Shown in pieces: positions 1-8,626 of a DNA stretch of 64,000 nucleotides (position 1 is its first letter; every line of letters starts with the position of its first letter). The DNA lies in the NCBI GenBank assembly GCA_016713725.1, contig JADJOO010000015.1, forward strand, positions 1 to 64,000, written 5' to 3'. The notes under the pieces are model-generated. The model was not told where the DNA came from. It saw only the letters and a list, made by a program, of their open reading frames with translations, and did not search any database. Source of the stretch: Pseudomonadota bacterium (lineage in GTDB: Bacteria > Pseudomonadota > Gammaproteobacteria > Steroidobacterales > Steroidobacteraceae). Made by a program: the position numbers and the translations under genes.

Positions 1-756
1 TCCACGGTCCGCGCCCAATCGCGGGCAAGTCCGGCAAGTACGTGTCGGCATCCGGATCGACGGCACGAAATTCACACAGGCCGCTTCGGCGCCGGCTGTG
101 TCGCCCGAGGCGTAAATTGCCGCAATTCTTGCGGCTCGATCCGCCACGCTCGAGGGCAACTGATCATTCCGCCGACGCTCCTGTGCTGGTGCGGCGACTT
201 CAGCTGACGCGATTCCGCCGCTTGCTTTCGCCGTCGCTTCCTGTCGTTGATCGTGATCGAACTCAGCCGCTGACGGAGCCGACGCGGCCGGCGCAGGGAC
301 GACCGCCTGCGTGAGTGCACTGTCCGCCGTCGCACGCGGCTCTGGAGCAGCGGCAGATTCATCGGGTTGCACCGCCTTGGCGTCGCTCGCCTCGCCAGCT
401 GGCGGGCTGTGCAGTTCCTTCTGCGCCGTCGCGGCGTTGGGTAAAGGTTCCTCGATCCGAATCGTCGGCGCGACATCGCGATCGAGCGGCAGCGATTGCA
501 CGAGAACGAAAGCGAGACCAGCCACGGCGGCCGCCGCAGCCAACGGTTGCCACCGCGTCAGCCAGTTCCGGTACGGGCGGCTGGCGCGGATTACCTGCGC
601 CTGCTCGTCGTGATCCTCGATCGACTTGTGTGCAGCCGCGATGATCGCGGCATCGAGTGCTGGCGGCGGCTGTTCATCCGACAACTGTTGCCAGGCGCGA
701 TCCAGGGAGATGTCCCCAGCGGGTGATCGCGAACTTTCATGCTCGTGATTGCTCAT
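1..756 (-). CDS. Membrane anti-sigma-like protein (partial, frameshifted)
   Basis: The gene starts at an ATG that overlaps the TGA of the upstream sigma factor gene (ATGA), which implies translational coupling and is the usual sigma/anti-sigma layout. An acidic N-terminal cytosolic region of about 70 residues is followed by one membrane segment (about residues 70-88, rich in Ala/Val/Leu) and a long Ala/Pro/Glu-rich periplasmic linker. The C-terminal part (about residues 200-225) resembles the helical 'RIAAIYASGDTAGAEAA' ending seen in such proteins. Near 79-82 the frame appears to lose one base: skipping it continues the protein as LCEFRAVDPDADTYLPDL up to the window edge. No zinc-binding HxxxCxxC motif is visible. 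The role as anti-sigma factor is inferred from position and topology. Confidence 0.6.
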   Translation of the reverse strand, partial: MSNHEHESSRSPAGDISLDRAWQQLSDEQPPPALDAAIIAAAHKSIEDHDEQAQVIRASRPYRNWLTRWQPLAAAAAVAGLAFVLVQSLPLDRDVAPTIRIEEPLPNAATAQKELHSPPAGEASDAKAVQPDESAAAPEPRATADSALTQAVVPAPAASAPSAAEFDHDQRQEATAKASGGIASAEVAAPAQERRRNDQLPSSVADRAARIAAIYASGDTAGAEAACVNFVPSIRMPTRTCRTCPRLGADRG

Positions 757-1351
757 GCCATGTCCTCCAGCGCGGCGCGCAATCGGCGATACGCATAACG
801 CAGCCGGCTTTTTACCGTCTCGACGGACGCGGCCGTGAGGCTGGCGATCTCCTCGAGCGAGAGGCCGCCCTCGACGTGCAGCAGGAATGCATCCCGTTGC
901 AGCGGCGGAACGTCGGCCAACGCGGCGAAAAGGCGATGTCGAGCCTGCGTATCGATTGTTGCATGCAGCGGGTCGTCGCTGCCGTCGCGCGATGCTGCGA
1001 CGGATTCCTCCGCCTGCATGATTGTTGCCTCGTCCTCGAGAGACTCCGGCGCAATGCCGTGGCGCGAACGCCAGTGATCGACCATTCGATTTCGCGCGAG
1101 CGTATACAGCCAGGTCGAAAACTTTGCCTGCGCCTCGTAGCGCTCACGCGCGCGGATCACTTTCAGCCAGAGGTCCTGATGCAGTTCATCTGCGGTTGCC
1201 GGATGCCCGTTTGCGTGACGCAGGAAGTACCGGTACGTGGCCGCCCTGTGCCGCGCGTAAAGCACCTCGAAGCGCGCGCCTCGCCGCAACCGTAGGCGCG
1301 CATCAAGGCCTCGTCGGTGCGTGGTTCCTGCTCGGTGTTGCGGGGCTGCAT
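753..1351 (-). CDS. ECF RNA polymerase sigma factor (one-base frameshift)
   Basis: This is a sigma-70 family extracytoplasmic-function factor. Region 2 runs from 'FEVLYARHRAATYRYF' through 'FSTWLYTLARNRMVDHWR', and region 4 contains 'LPPLQRDAF', 'LSLEEIASL' and 'ETVKSRLRYAYRRLR', the helix-turn-helix that reads the -35 element. The N-terminus (MQPRNTEQEPRTDEALMRAY) lies in another frame. The two join at about 1270-1278, where 'GEARAFEVLY' would be restored by adding one G to a GCGCGC run. I chose the ATG at 1351 because its frame gives the typical ECF N-terminus, whereas the longer open frame upstream is an Arg-rich shadow. The stop overlaps the start of the anti-sigma-like gene. The regulon is unknown. 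Confidence 0.8.
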
Positions 1352-1398
1352 CCGCCTTGCAGTATTGGGCTGCGCGGCGGATGCAGCAATCGCACAGG

Positions 1399-2229
1399 TC
1401 ACGGATCGGGGACGAAACCCAGTGCGCCCGGGAACGGCTCCGGGTGGCGGCGCGAAAAGCGGTACGGCGGCTCCGCAATGACGCCCATCGCTACCAGCGT
1501 TTCCCGGCGCTCGTAACGGATGGCGATCATCTCGTCCGGCCGCGCGCTGCCGCGCTCGAATTCGACCTGTTGGACCGGCGAGTACTCGCCGCGGCCGTGT
1601 CCCGTGCCCAGCGACGGCAACTGCATGGCAGGAGCTGCTGCGGTGGCCCCGGCCGCTCGGCTGGCCTTGGCGTCCGAGGCAGCGTCGGATTCGGCTCGCG
1701 CCGGCGTGTCCGATCGCTCCGACCGGCTCTCTTTGCTCAGCCACGTCTGCCGCTCGACCGGACGCTCGCGGAACAGCGCGACGCCGATGACGCCGAGATC
1801 GTGCGGCCGACCTGTTTGTGCGGCATAGGAGTCCGCCGGATCCGAGAAATAGAAGGCCGCGGTACGGCTCAGGTCCTTGCGCCAGCCCTGGATATTCACG
1901 TAGCCGCCCGGCTCCAGCACATAGCCGGCCTGGTCGGGCGAGGCGGATTCGCCGGTCACGGCATTGACGCCATCCACGCTCAGCACGGCCAGCAGTCGTT
2001 GGCCGGAGCAGTTGCGGATGCGGACGGCGTATTCGTTGCCGGGTTCGCCGACAACGTATCGCCGGCCGAGGTGGCGGTATTCGGTCAGAACCTCGCCGGC
2101 GCCGCGGTCGTAGACGTCTACACGCGCGAGCGTGTCGGCCCGGCAGACGCCCATCGGGGCGATTGCCAGCGCGAGGACCGTTGCGGTTGCGGCCCCCAGC
2201 AACGTGCGGCGGGTGATCGGATTGCTCAT
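1399..2229 (-). CDS. Exported protein of unknown function with Tat-like signal
   Basis: The protein has 276 residues. The N-terminus has a twin arginine (TRRTLLGAA), a hydrophobic stretch and a cleavage site near VCRA-D at about residue 31, which suggests Tat export; a tat operon lies at 55.8-57.3 kb. Residues 32-160 form one conserved-looking domain (VRIRNCSGQRLLAVLSVDG, GYVLEPGGYVNIQGWR, PHDLGVIGVALF). The following Ser/Ala/Arg-rich region is low in complexity, and the end (PYRFSRRHPEPFPGALGF) looks folded again. The gene is 47 bases upstream of the sigma factor on the same strand, so it is probably co-transcribed and may be part of the signal-sensing unit. I recognise no named family and infer no activity. 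Confidence 0.65.
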   Translation of the reverse strand: MSNPITRRTLLGAATATVLALAIAPMGVCRADTLARVDVYDRGAGEVLTEYRHLGRRYVVGEPGNEYAVRIRNCSGQRLLAVLSVDGVNAVTGESASPDQAGYVLEPGGYVNIQGWRKDLSRTAAFYFSDPADSYAAQTGRPHDLGVIGVALFRERPVERQTWLSKESRSERSDTPARAESDAASDAKASRAAGATAAAPAMQLPSLGTGHGRGEYSPVQQVEFERGSARPDEMIAIRYERRETLVAMGVIAEPPYRFSRRHPEPFPGALGFVPDP

Positions 2230-2310
2230 GGCTCGGACTCCGTTTGCAGGGTGTGCATCCCTGTAAACGGGGGCTCGAGCGAGGCGGGGTTAACTCTCCA
2301 TCCGACGCCG

Positions 2311-2942
2311 TCAGGGTGTGTCAGTGCTGCCCCATGGCGCGGGCGGAATCGCCACTGGCCGCGTCAGGTCGAACTCGACGCGAAATATCCGGCCTGGCCG
2401 CGTGAGCTCGTAGACGAACCGTGTCGCCGGTTCGATTTCCATCGCCCAGTGTTCGTGACCGACGCCTTCGAGCCCTCTATTTCAAACAAGGCGCGCGACT
2501 CCGCATCGACCGGGAATTCCTGGCGTGCGGCGGTGCCGGACGTCGTCGTGTCGCCGCCATACATCGTCAGCACATCCGGCGAACCATCGGCGTGGCGGTG
2601 ATCGTGCTTGAGCTGCAGGCCGGATGTCGTTCTCGTCAGTACCCAGGTGCGGGAGTGATCGTCGCCGACGTGGAAGGGGATGCGCAGCATTCCCGGCCCG
2701 CACTCACGCACGTGCATCACGAGCGCCTTGCCGGCGAACGGGTCGTCCGGTGCGGCGGGCTCGTTGGCGGTGATCCGCCCCGCATAGGCTTTACCGCAGT
2801 GCCGGGCGATGGCCGCCACGAATGAATCGGCCGGCGTCCGCTCGCGTTCGACGTCCGCTGCCGTTGGTCGTGCCGGGCTCGCCGGGGCCGCCAGGAGGGC
2901 GACCGAACAAAGCAGGCCCACCAGGAACCACGTGATCTTCAT
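2311..2942 (-). CDS. Small exported protein of unknown function (one-base frameshift)
   Basis: The start was chosen at MKITWFLVGLLC because a GGGGGAAGG ribosome site sits just upstream; an ATG seven codons earlier has none. Residues 1-25 form a Sec signal peptide ending in AAPASPA. The mature part contains the conserved-looking pieces DSFVAAIARHCGKAYAG, FAGKALVMHVREC, PFHVGDDHSRTWVL and LQLKHDHRHADGSPD. After FEIEG the annotated frame becomes basic nonsense. Adding one base in the run at about 2473-2475 restores HWAMEIEPATRFVYELTRPG and a natural end at 2311. The gene is the first of four leftward genes that end in the sigma/anti-sigma pair. The function is unknown. Confidence 0.65.
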
Positions 2943-3048
2943 TGCCTTCCCCCGCATTTCCATGCCGCTCGAGCGCGCTCGACCGCAGCCGAGTGGATAT
3001 CACCAGGAATTGATGATGACGATGTTAGCTATAAATTTACCTGGCTGT

Positions 3049-3067
3049 TATCAATTATGAATTGATA
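3049..3067. promoter_or_regulatory. Perfect 8-bp palindrome in an AT-rich intergenic stretch
   Basis: TATCAATT-ATG-AATTGATA is a perfect inverted repeat with a 3-base spacer. It lies in an AT-rich pocket (about 3005-3075) upstream of the leftward gene that starts at 2942. It could be an operator or part of a promoter region, since TTGATA on the minus strand resembles a -35 box, but I cannot identify a convincing -10. No binding protein can be named. Confidence 0.3.
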
Positions 3068-3080
3068 GTTCTCACGCCAA

Positions 3081-3107
3081 CAAAAAGGGCCCTCGATGAG
3101 GGCCCTC
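3081..3107 (-). terminator. Rho-independent terminator after cytochrome c gene
   Basis: A perfect 9-bp stem (AGGGCCCTC / GAGGGCCCT, 3086-3106) with a GAT loop is followed on the minus strand by TTTTTG. It lies 27 bases beyond the stop codon of the leftward cytochrome c gene. Confidence 0.85.
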
Positions 3108-3133
3108 AGTCATCCCCGCAAAAAATGGTCGGA

Positions 3134-3445
3134 TTACTTCGGCAGCTTCGCGTAATACGCAGCCAGGTTAGCGACATCGGCTGGCGTCATCTTCTTGGCC
3201 GCCTTCGCCATCTTGGCGTCCTTGGTCCGCGTGCCGTCCTGGTACTCGGTCATCGCCTTGGTGAAGTCCGCGACCGACATGCCGGCAATGGGTGAATTCT
3301 CGTCGTCGCCCTTGCCATCGTCGCCATGGCAGTCAACGCAGGCTTCTTCGGCCTTGGCCTTGCCAGCGGCGGCATCGCCCGCGTAGGACGGGCCGGCCAT
3401 CAGCGCCAGGGCGGCTGCGAGTGCAAGAATCGAGAGCGTGTTCAT
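3134..3445 (-). CDS. Periplasmic class I c-type cytochrome
   Basis: The protein has 103 residues. The start was set at MNTLSILALAA because it begins a clean Sec signal peptide (residues 1-22, cut after SYA); the open frame upstream is unlike coding sequence. A single haem-attachment motif CVDCH is at residues 36-40. The C-terminal helix TPADVANLAAYYAKLP is typical of cytochrome c553/c4-type monohaem electron carriers, and a Met in the KMAKAAKKM region is the likely distal ligand. It probably shuttles electrons to a terminal oxidase in the periplasm. It stands alone and has its own terminator. Confidence 0.85.
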   Translation of the reverse strand: MNTLSILALAAALALMAGPSYAGDAAAGKAKAEEACVDCHGDDGKGDDENSPIAGMSVADFTKAMTEYQDGTRTKDAKMAKAAKKMTPADVANLAAYYAKLPK

Positions 3446-3570
3446 CGTACGAATTCCTCGGTTGTAAATGACCGCCTGTGGGGCGTCGGGGGCAATTAGA
3501 ACAACGCTACGCCTAGCCGTTGATGAGCGAAAGTACTTATCGTGTTTCCCCGACGGGCAGGGAGGTCGCC

Positions 3571-3954
3571 ATGGCATCGGAAATCGGCTTCGTGGAGTAC
3601 GTCTGTGAGCAGATCCGCGGCGCAGGCCGCGTATCGCACCGGAGGATGTTCGGCGAATTTGCCGTCTACTGCGACGGCAAGGTCGTTGCGCTCGTTTGCG
3701 ACAATCAGTTCTTCCTCAAGCCGACGGACGCCGGCAAGGCGCTGCTCGATCGGGTGAAGGAGGCGCCACCCTATCCGGGCGCCAAGCCGTACTACCTGAT
3801 CGACGCGCTGCTCGACGACCCCGAGGCCGCCGCTACCCTCGTGCGAGCCACGGCCGCAGCACTGCCGGCACCCGCTGTGAAACCCGCGCGGAAGCCTGCA
3901 AAAAAAGCGCCTAGAGGCCGTACTGCCGGGCGAGCAACCAAGCCAGCGAAGTGA
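3571..3954 (+). CDS. TfoX N-terminal domain protein with basic tail
   Basis: The start at MASEIGFVEYV is preceded by GGGAGG at a good distance; an in-frame ATG further upstream (3523) lacks support. Residues 1-95 match the TfoX N-terminal fold (FVEYVCEQI, RRMFGEFAVYCDGKVVALV, FFLKPTD, YPGAKPYYLID). The last 30 residues are a Pro/Ala/Lys/Arg repeat (KPARKPAKKAPRGR) of the sort found in histone H1-like tails, so nucleic-acid contact is possible. There is no C-terminal TfoX domain, so it is not a full competence regulator. Its 3' end overlaps the end of the convergent transporter gene by 44 bases. Confidence 0.7.
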   Translation: MASEIGFVEYVCEQIRGAGRVSHRRMFGEFAVYCDGKVVALVCDNQFFLKPTDAGKALLDRVKEAPPYPGAKPYYLIDALLDDPEAAATLVRATAAALPAPAVKPARKPAKKAPRGRTAGRATKPAK

Positions 3955-5740
3955 TCATGATCAGCGCGAGCGGCAGGCCCGCCCGGACGAAGTCGCCGAA
4001 CCGGTAGCCTGCCGCGCTCATGATCAGCAGGTTGGTCTGGTACGCCATCGGCGTCACGTAGCAGATGTTGCAGCCGAACAGCACCGCCAGGACGAACGGT
4101 TCTGCCTGCAATCCGAGCCCGTTCGCGAAGCTCACGGCGATCGGGGTCGTGATGCCGGCGGCGGCGGCGTTCGAAATGAAGTTGGTGAGCACCGTCGCAA
4201 AGGTCATCAATGCGGCTAGCGCAAAAAACGGCGATACGTCGCTCAACGTGTGGGCGAACAGGCTGCCGAGCCATTCGGCCGCTCCGGTCGCCACCAGCGC
4301 GCGACCCAGCGCGATACTCGCCGCCACCAGCACGATGACTTCGAGGCTGAGCGCGCGGCCGATGCGGTCGTATCGCAGCGTGCCGGTCGCCAGCATCGCG
4401 ATCGTGCCTGCGAGAGCCGCCAGCGCCACGGGCATGGCGCGAGTAGCAGCGAGTGTGACCACTGCGGCGACGATGAGGAGCGCCAGCGGTGCCTTGCGAC
4501 TGCGCGGCAGTTCCATGCCGCCCTGCAGCGTGAGCGCACCTTCGCCGCGCTCGAATGCCGCAAGTCGCGTCGGAGTGCCCCGCAGCAGCAGGACGTCCCC
4601 GACGGCGAGCGCCTCCTCGTGCGGTTCAGGTCGTTGCCGGAACGGCAGGGCCTCTGCCCGGGCGATGCCGAGGACGGCCACGCCATACCGGTCGGCGATA
4701 TCTGCGTCCTTGACGCTGCGACCGATCAACCCGGATTCGACGCCCAGCACGATCTCGACGATCTGCTCGTCTTCGCTTTCCGCCACAGCGATGGATCGCA
4801 TGAGCGCCGCAACCTCCGGGGGGGTGAGCGGCACTCGCAGCTCGTCGCTGGCGTCACGCAGCTGTTCGGGCGTGCCCTCGATTTCGACGTGATCCCTGGG
4901 CTGCAACAGCAAGCCGGGGTCGTCCGCAAAGCGCAAGGACTTGCCGCCGCGCACGGCACCGACGACCTGCGCGCCCGTGCTGATGCGCTGCACCACATCG
5001 CGCAGCGAGGCGCCGAGCGAGTCCGCATGTATTGCATGCAGCACCGCGCGATAGCGACGGGCCTCGACTGGACGGTCGGGCGAGTCGTGCGGCAGCAGCC
5101 TGGGCATCACGAGCCAGAGATACGGCAGGGCGATGGCGGCAGCCACCAGCACGGTGCTCGTAAAGGAGAAGACGCCGATGGGGCCGACGCCAAGGTCGGC
5201 CGCCAGCGAAACGACCAGCAGGTTTGTCGACGTGCCGATGGTCGTGGACATGCCGCCGATCAGGATCGCGCAATTCACGGGCATGAGGGTTTGCGCGGCG
5301 GGTACGCCTGCGCGCGTCGCAAGCCGCAGCAAGATCGGCAGTGTGAGTACGAGCACGGGCGTGTCGTTGACGAACATGCTGAGTGCAAAGCAGACGAGCA
5401 GCGAAAACAACATGCCCAGCGAGCGGTTGAAGTTCCACAGCCGGGCCAGGGCCCGTGCGGCCGGTTCCAGCGCGCCCGTCATGACGAGGCCACGGCCGAG
5501 GATCATCAGGCAGCAGATCGCGATCAGCGCCTCGTGGCTGAACCCGCCGAACGCAATTTCGAGCCCGGTCAGCCGACCTGGCGGATCCAGCGGAAACAAG
5601 TAGAACCCGAGCGCGAGCACGGCGATCAGCAGCAGGCAGATCAGCTCGACTCGCAGTCGGGCCGTCGCGAATGTCGCGAACGTGACGAGCGTCAGCAGCA
5701 GTGCGAAGCCGGCATGAGGCGTTGGCAGTTCTGGAAGCAT
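3911..5740 (-). CDS. SLC13/DASS-type anion permease with two RCK-C domains
   Basis: This is a 609-residue inner-membrane transporter of the ArsB/NhaD-like (ion transporter) superfamily. The N-terminal half has about six hydrophobic segments and includes the motifs VNDTPVLVLTLPI and GTSTNLLV, typical of SLC13 permeases. Residues about 225-395 hold two soluble TrkA-C (RCK-C) domains (LLQPRDHVEIEGTPEQL and VGDVLLLRGTPTRL mark their ends). The C-terminal half repeats the transporter fold (VLTNFISNAAAAGITTPIA, GCNICYVTPMAYQTNLLIM). Family members move sulfate or dicarboxylates with sodium; the substrate cannot be read here. It follows plsC by 13 bases and may be in the glyQ-glyS-plsC transcription unit. 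Confidence 0.8.
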   Translation of the reverse strand: MLPELPTPHAGFALLLTLVTFATFATARLRVELICLLLIAVLALGFYLFPLDPPGRLTGLEIAFGGFSHEALIAICCLMILGRGLVMTGALEPAARALARLWNFNRSLGMLFSLLVCFALSMFVNDTPVLVLTLPILLRLATRAGVPAAQTLMPVNCAILIGGMSTTIGTSTNLLVVSLAADLGVGPIGVFSFTSTVLVAAAIALPYLWLVMPRLLPHDSPDRPVEARRYRAVLHAIHADSLGASLRDVVQRISTGAQVVGAVRGGKSLRFADDPGLLLQPRDHVEIEGTPEQLRDASDELRVPLTPPEVAALMRSIAVAESEDEQIVEIVLGVESGLIGRSVKDADIADRYGVAVLGIARAEALPFRQRPEPHEEALAVGDVLLLRGTPTRLAAFERGEGALTLQGGMELPRSRKAPLALLIVAAVVTLAATRAMPVALAALAGTIAMLATGTLRYDRIGRALSLEVIVLVAASIALGRALVATGAAEWLGSLFAHTLSDVSPFFALAALMTFATVLTNFISNAAAAGITTPIAVSFANGLGLQAEPFVLAVLFGCNICYVTPMAYQTNLLIMSAAGYRFGDFVRAGLPLALIMITSLAWLLARQYGL

Positions 5741-5753
5741 GGGCGTCGACGGC

Positions 5754-6491
5754 TCAGCGCGGCTGACCGCCCGGCTGCGCGACGATCTCGGCGATCGTCG
5801 CCTCGATCCACTGCTGTGCGCGCTCGTTCACTTCGCGCGGAGTCAGCCCGGCCGGGTCGATCGGCGGTCCGATCACGACGCGGATCGTGCCGGCCTTCTT
5901 CAGCAGGCTGCGGCGCCGCCAGAAATACCCGGAGTTGTGAGCGATCGGGACTACGGGTGTTCCGGTGTCGCAGGCCAGCAAGGCGCCGCTGACGCCGTAC
6001 TTCCGCGTCTGCCCCGGCGCCACGCGCGTACCCTCGGGGTACACGATAACGCCCATGCCTGAAGCCAGTCGTTCACGTCCCTGCTGCACGACCTGGTTGA
6101 CGGCAGAGTGACCCGCCCGGCGATTGATGGCGATCGGCTTGAAGGTGCTCACCGCCCAGCCAACGACCGGAATCCAGATGACTTCACGCTTGAGCGACCA
6201 GGCAGCCGGTGGCACGACGAACATCTGTGCCAGCGTTTCCCACACCGAGGAATGCTTCCACAGGGAGATGAACGGGCGCGATGGCAGGTTTTCCTGCCCT
6301 TCGATGACGTACCCCAGGCCGCAAACGACCCTGGCCAGCCACGTCAGGGACAGGCCCCAGGCCCGCGGGACCACGTAACGCTGCTCGATGCTGAGCGGCA
6401 GCAGCGCCGACAGCAGCACGACGACACCGAAAAACCCGGTGCCCAGGAACAACAGCACGGTGAAGATCACCGAGCGGATCCACTGCAGCAT
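5754..6491 (-). CDS. 1-acyl-sn-glycerol-3-phosphate acyltransferase (PlsC family)
   Basis: This 245-residue membrane enzyme acylates lysophosphatidic acid to phosphatidic acid in phospholipid synthesis. An N-terminal membrane helix (about 7-31) is followed by the acyltransferase block I KHSSVWE, where His80 and the acidic Glu85 form the H-X4-E/D pair. The substrate-binding block YPEGTR (Glu153) and the late block TPVVPIAHNSG are also present. The gene starts 5 bases after glyS ends. In many gammaproteobacteria gmhB lies between glyS and plsC, but it is absent here. Confidence 0.88.
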   Translation of the reverse strand: MLQWIRSVIFTVLLFLGTGFFGVVVLLSALLPLSIEQRYVVPRAWGLSLTWLARVVCGLGYVIEGQENLPSRPFISLWKHSSVWETLAQMFVVPPAAWSLKREVIWIPVVGWAVSTFKPIAINRRAGHSAVNQVVQQGRERLASGMGVIVYPEGTRVAPGQTRKYGVSGALLACDTGTPVVPIAHNSGYFWRRRSLLKKAGTIRVVIGPPIDPAGLTPREVNERAQQWIEATIAEIVAQPGGQPR

Positions 6492-6496
6492 CTGAT

Positions 6497-8626
6497 TCAG
6501 CCCGGCAACCGCGACAGGTCGGCCACCCGCATGAACAGACCGCGCATGCGATTCAGCAGCGCCAGTCGATTCGCACGCAGGACCGGATCGTCCGCATTGA
6601 CCATGACGGAGTCGAAGAAATCATCGACCGCCTTGCGCAACGCCGCGAGCTGCTGCAGCGCAGGGGTGTAGTCGCGCGCCGCGAACATCGGCTCGACCTC
6701 GCGCGAAATCGCCACCACCTGCTCGGCCAGCACCTGTTCCGCGGGGTCGATCAGGCGCGCCTCGTCGACCGTCTCGCCGACAGGCTCCGCCACCTTCTTC
6801 AGGATATTGGCGATCCGCTTGTTTGCCGCCGCGAGGCTCGTCGCATCCGGCAGCTGCAGGAACTGCACCAGCGCGTGCAGCCTGGCATCGAAGTCCAGTG
6901 CCGACGCAGGACGAGTCGCGAGCACGGCGTCGAACGCTTCGACCGAAACAGAGATATCGGCAGTTCCTTCCACGTAGTACGCACGCAGGCGTTCGAGCAC
7001 ATAGTCGTACACCTCGACCGCAAGCACGTCGGCGTCGATCGCGCCCAACGACTTGCCCTGCGCGGTCGCGACACGCGCCATGTCGGCTCGCGCGGCGGCG
7101 ACGGCCTGACCGATCAGCTGTTGCAGGTCCAGGTCGAGCCCGCGCTCGATCGACGTGCGCAGTAAACCGAGTGCTGCACGGCGCAGACCGAACGGGTCGC
7201 GCGTGCCGCTGGGCTTCTGCCCCGTCGCGTAGATGCCGGCAATCGTATCGAGCTTGTCTGCAATCGAGAGCGCCATGCCCGTGCCGGTGACCGGCAAGGC
7301 GTCGCCCGCAAAACGGGGCAGGTACTGCTCGCGCAGCGCCTCGGCAACGTCGGCCGGTTCGTGATCGTGCAACGCGTAGTACCGGCCCATCAGGCCCTGC
7401 AGTTCAGGAAACGCCCCCACCATGCTGGTGAGCAGGTCGCACTTGCTGAGCACTGCGGCACGATCGGCCAGGGCCGGATCGGCGCCGATGGTCGCAGCAA
7501 TCGATCTCGCCAGGGTACGCACGCGCTCCGACTTGTCGTGCAGCGAGCCGAGCTGGGTCTGGAAAGTCACGCGCTTGAGCGCGTCGACGTGCGTCTCGAG
7601 CGGGTGCTGGCGATCGGTCTTGTAGAAGAACGCGGCATCGGTCAGGCGCGGACGCACGACGCGCTCGTTGCCGGCGATCACCTGTGACGGGTCACGGCTC
7701 TCGATGTTGGAAACCGTGATGAACCAGGGCATCAGCTTCCCTTGTGCGTCGCGCACGGGGAAATACCGCTGGTGCTCCTGCATCGTGGCGATCAGCACTT
7801 CGGCTGGCAGCTCGAGGAACTGCGGGTCGAATCGTCCCGCCAGGGGGACTGGCCATTCGACCAGGCCCGTGACCTCGTCGAGCAGCGCACCGTCGATGAC
7901 GGCATCGCCCTCCAGTTTCGCGGCGGCGGCGGTGACGCCGGCCCGGATGCTGTCGCGCCGTGCATTCACGTCCGCCATGACCTTGCCGCGCTTGAGCAGC
8001 GTCCCGACATACGATGCCGGGCTCGAGATCCTGAGCGCCTTCGGTGCCATGAAGCGGTGGCCATAGGTGACGTTGCCCGCGCTCTGGCCGAGGATTTCCG
8101 TCTCGACGACGTCCTTGCCCCACAGCAACAGCACCCAGTGCACCGGGCGCACGAACATCGCTTCGCCGGCGCCCCAGCGCATGCGCTTGGCGATCGGCAA
8201 CGCATCGAGCGACGCCGTGACGATGGCGGGGAGCAGGTCCACGGTGCGTGCGCCCGTCTCGGTGCCACGGAACACGAGCCATTCACCCTTGGGCGTTTCG
8301 ATCTTCTCGAGCGCCGAGACGTCGACGCCGCAGCCACGCGCGAACGCGAGGGCGGCCTGCGTCGGAGCACCGTTCGCATCGAACGCGGCTTTTACGGGCG
8401 GGCCGCGCTTTTCGAGCGGACGATCCGGTTGTTGTTCGATGAGCTTCCTGACGCGCACGGCCAGCCGGCGCGGGGTCGCGAATGCCTCGAGCGACTTGTA
8501 AGAGATGCCCGCGTCCTTGAGGCCCCGGGCCACGCCTTCGGCAAACGCTGCGCTCAGGTTGAGCAATGACTTGGGCGGCAATTCTTCGGTGCCGATCTCG
8601 ACCAGGAAATCGCGGGAGACGCTCAT
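6497..8626 (-). CDS. glyS: Glycyl-tRNA synthetase beta subunit
   Basis: This 709-residue cytosolic subunit pairs with GlyQ to form the bacterial alpha2beta2 enzyme that charges tRNA-Gly. The N-terminus (DFLVEIGTEELPPKSL) is the family signature. The central HD-like part has MQEHQRYFPVRD and KCDLLTSMVGAFPELQG, and the C-terminal anticodon-binding helical domain begins around residue 600. Its ATG overlaps the glyQ stop codon (ATGA), so translation is coupled. The length is close to the usual ~690 residues and no key region appears to be missing. Confidence 0.96.
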   Translation of the reverse strand: MSVSRDFLVEIGTEELPPKSLLNLSAAFAEGVARGLKDAGISYKSLEAFATPRRLAVRVRKLIEQQPDRPLEKRGPPVKAAFDANGAPTQAALAFARGCGVDVSALEKIETPKGEWLVFRGTETGARTVDLLPAIVTASLDALPIAKRMRWGAGEAMFVRPVHWVLLLWGKDVVETEILGQSAGNVTYGHRFMAPKALRISSPASYVGTLLKRGKVMADVNARRDSIRAGVTAAAAKLEGDAVIDGALLDEVTGLVEWPVPLAGRFDPQFLELPAEVLIATMQEHQRYFPVRDAQGKLMPWFITVSNIESRDPSQVIAGNERVVRPRLTDAAFFYKTDRQHPLETHVDALKRVTFQTQLGSLHDKSERVRTLARSIAATIGADPALADRAAVLSKCDLLTSMVGAFPELQGLMGRYYALHDHEPADVAEALREQYLPRFAGDALPVTGTGMALSIADKLDTIAGIYATGQKPSGTRDPFGLRRAALGLLRTSIERGLDLDLQQLIGQAVAAARADMARVATAQGKSLGAIDADVLAVEVYDYVLERLRAYYVEGTADISVSVEAFDAVLATRPASALDFDARLHALVQFLQLPDATSLAAANKRIANILKKVAEPVGETVDEARLIDPAEQVLAEQVVAISREVEPMFAARDYTPALQQLAALRKAVDDFFDSVMVNADDPVLRANRLALLNRMRGLFMRVADLSRLPG

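Noticed and set aside
753..1478. Longer in-frame reading of the sigma factor starting at 1478
   Set aside because: The extra N-terminus is an Arg-rich shadow of the correct frame; the real N-terminus lies in the next frame from 1351.
4250..5992. A 580-codon rightward open frame opposite the SLC13 gene
   Set aside because: Same antisense composition artefact; the minus strand encodes a clear transporter and PlsC.
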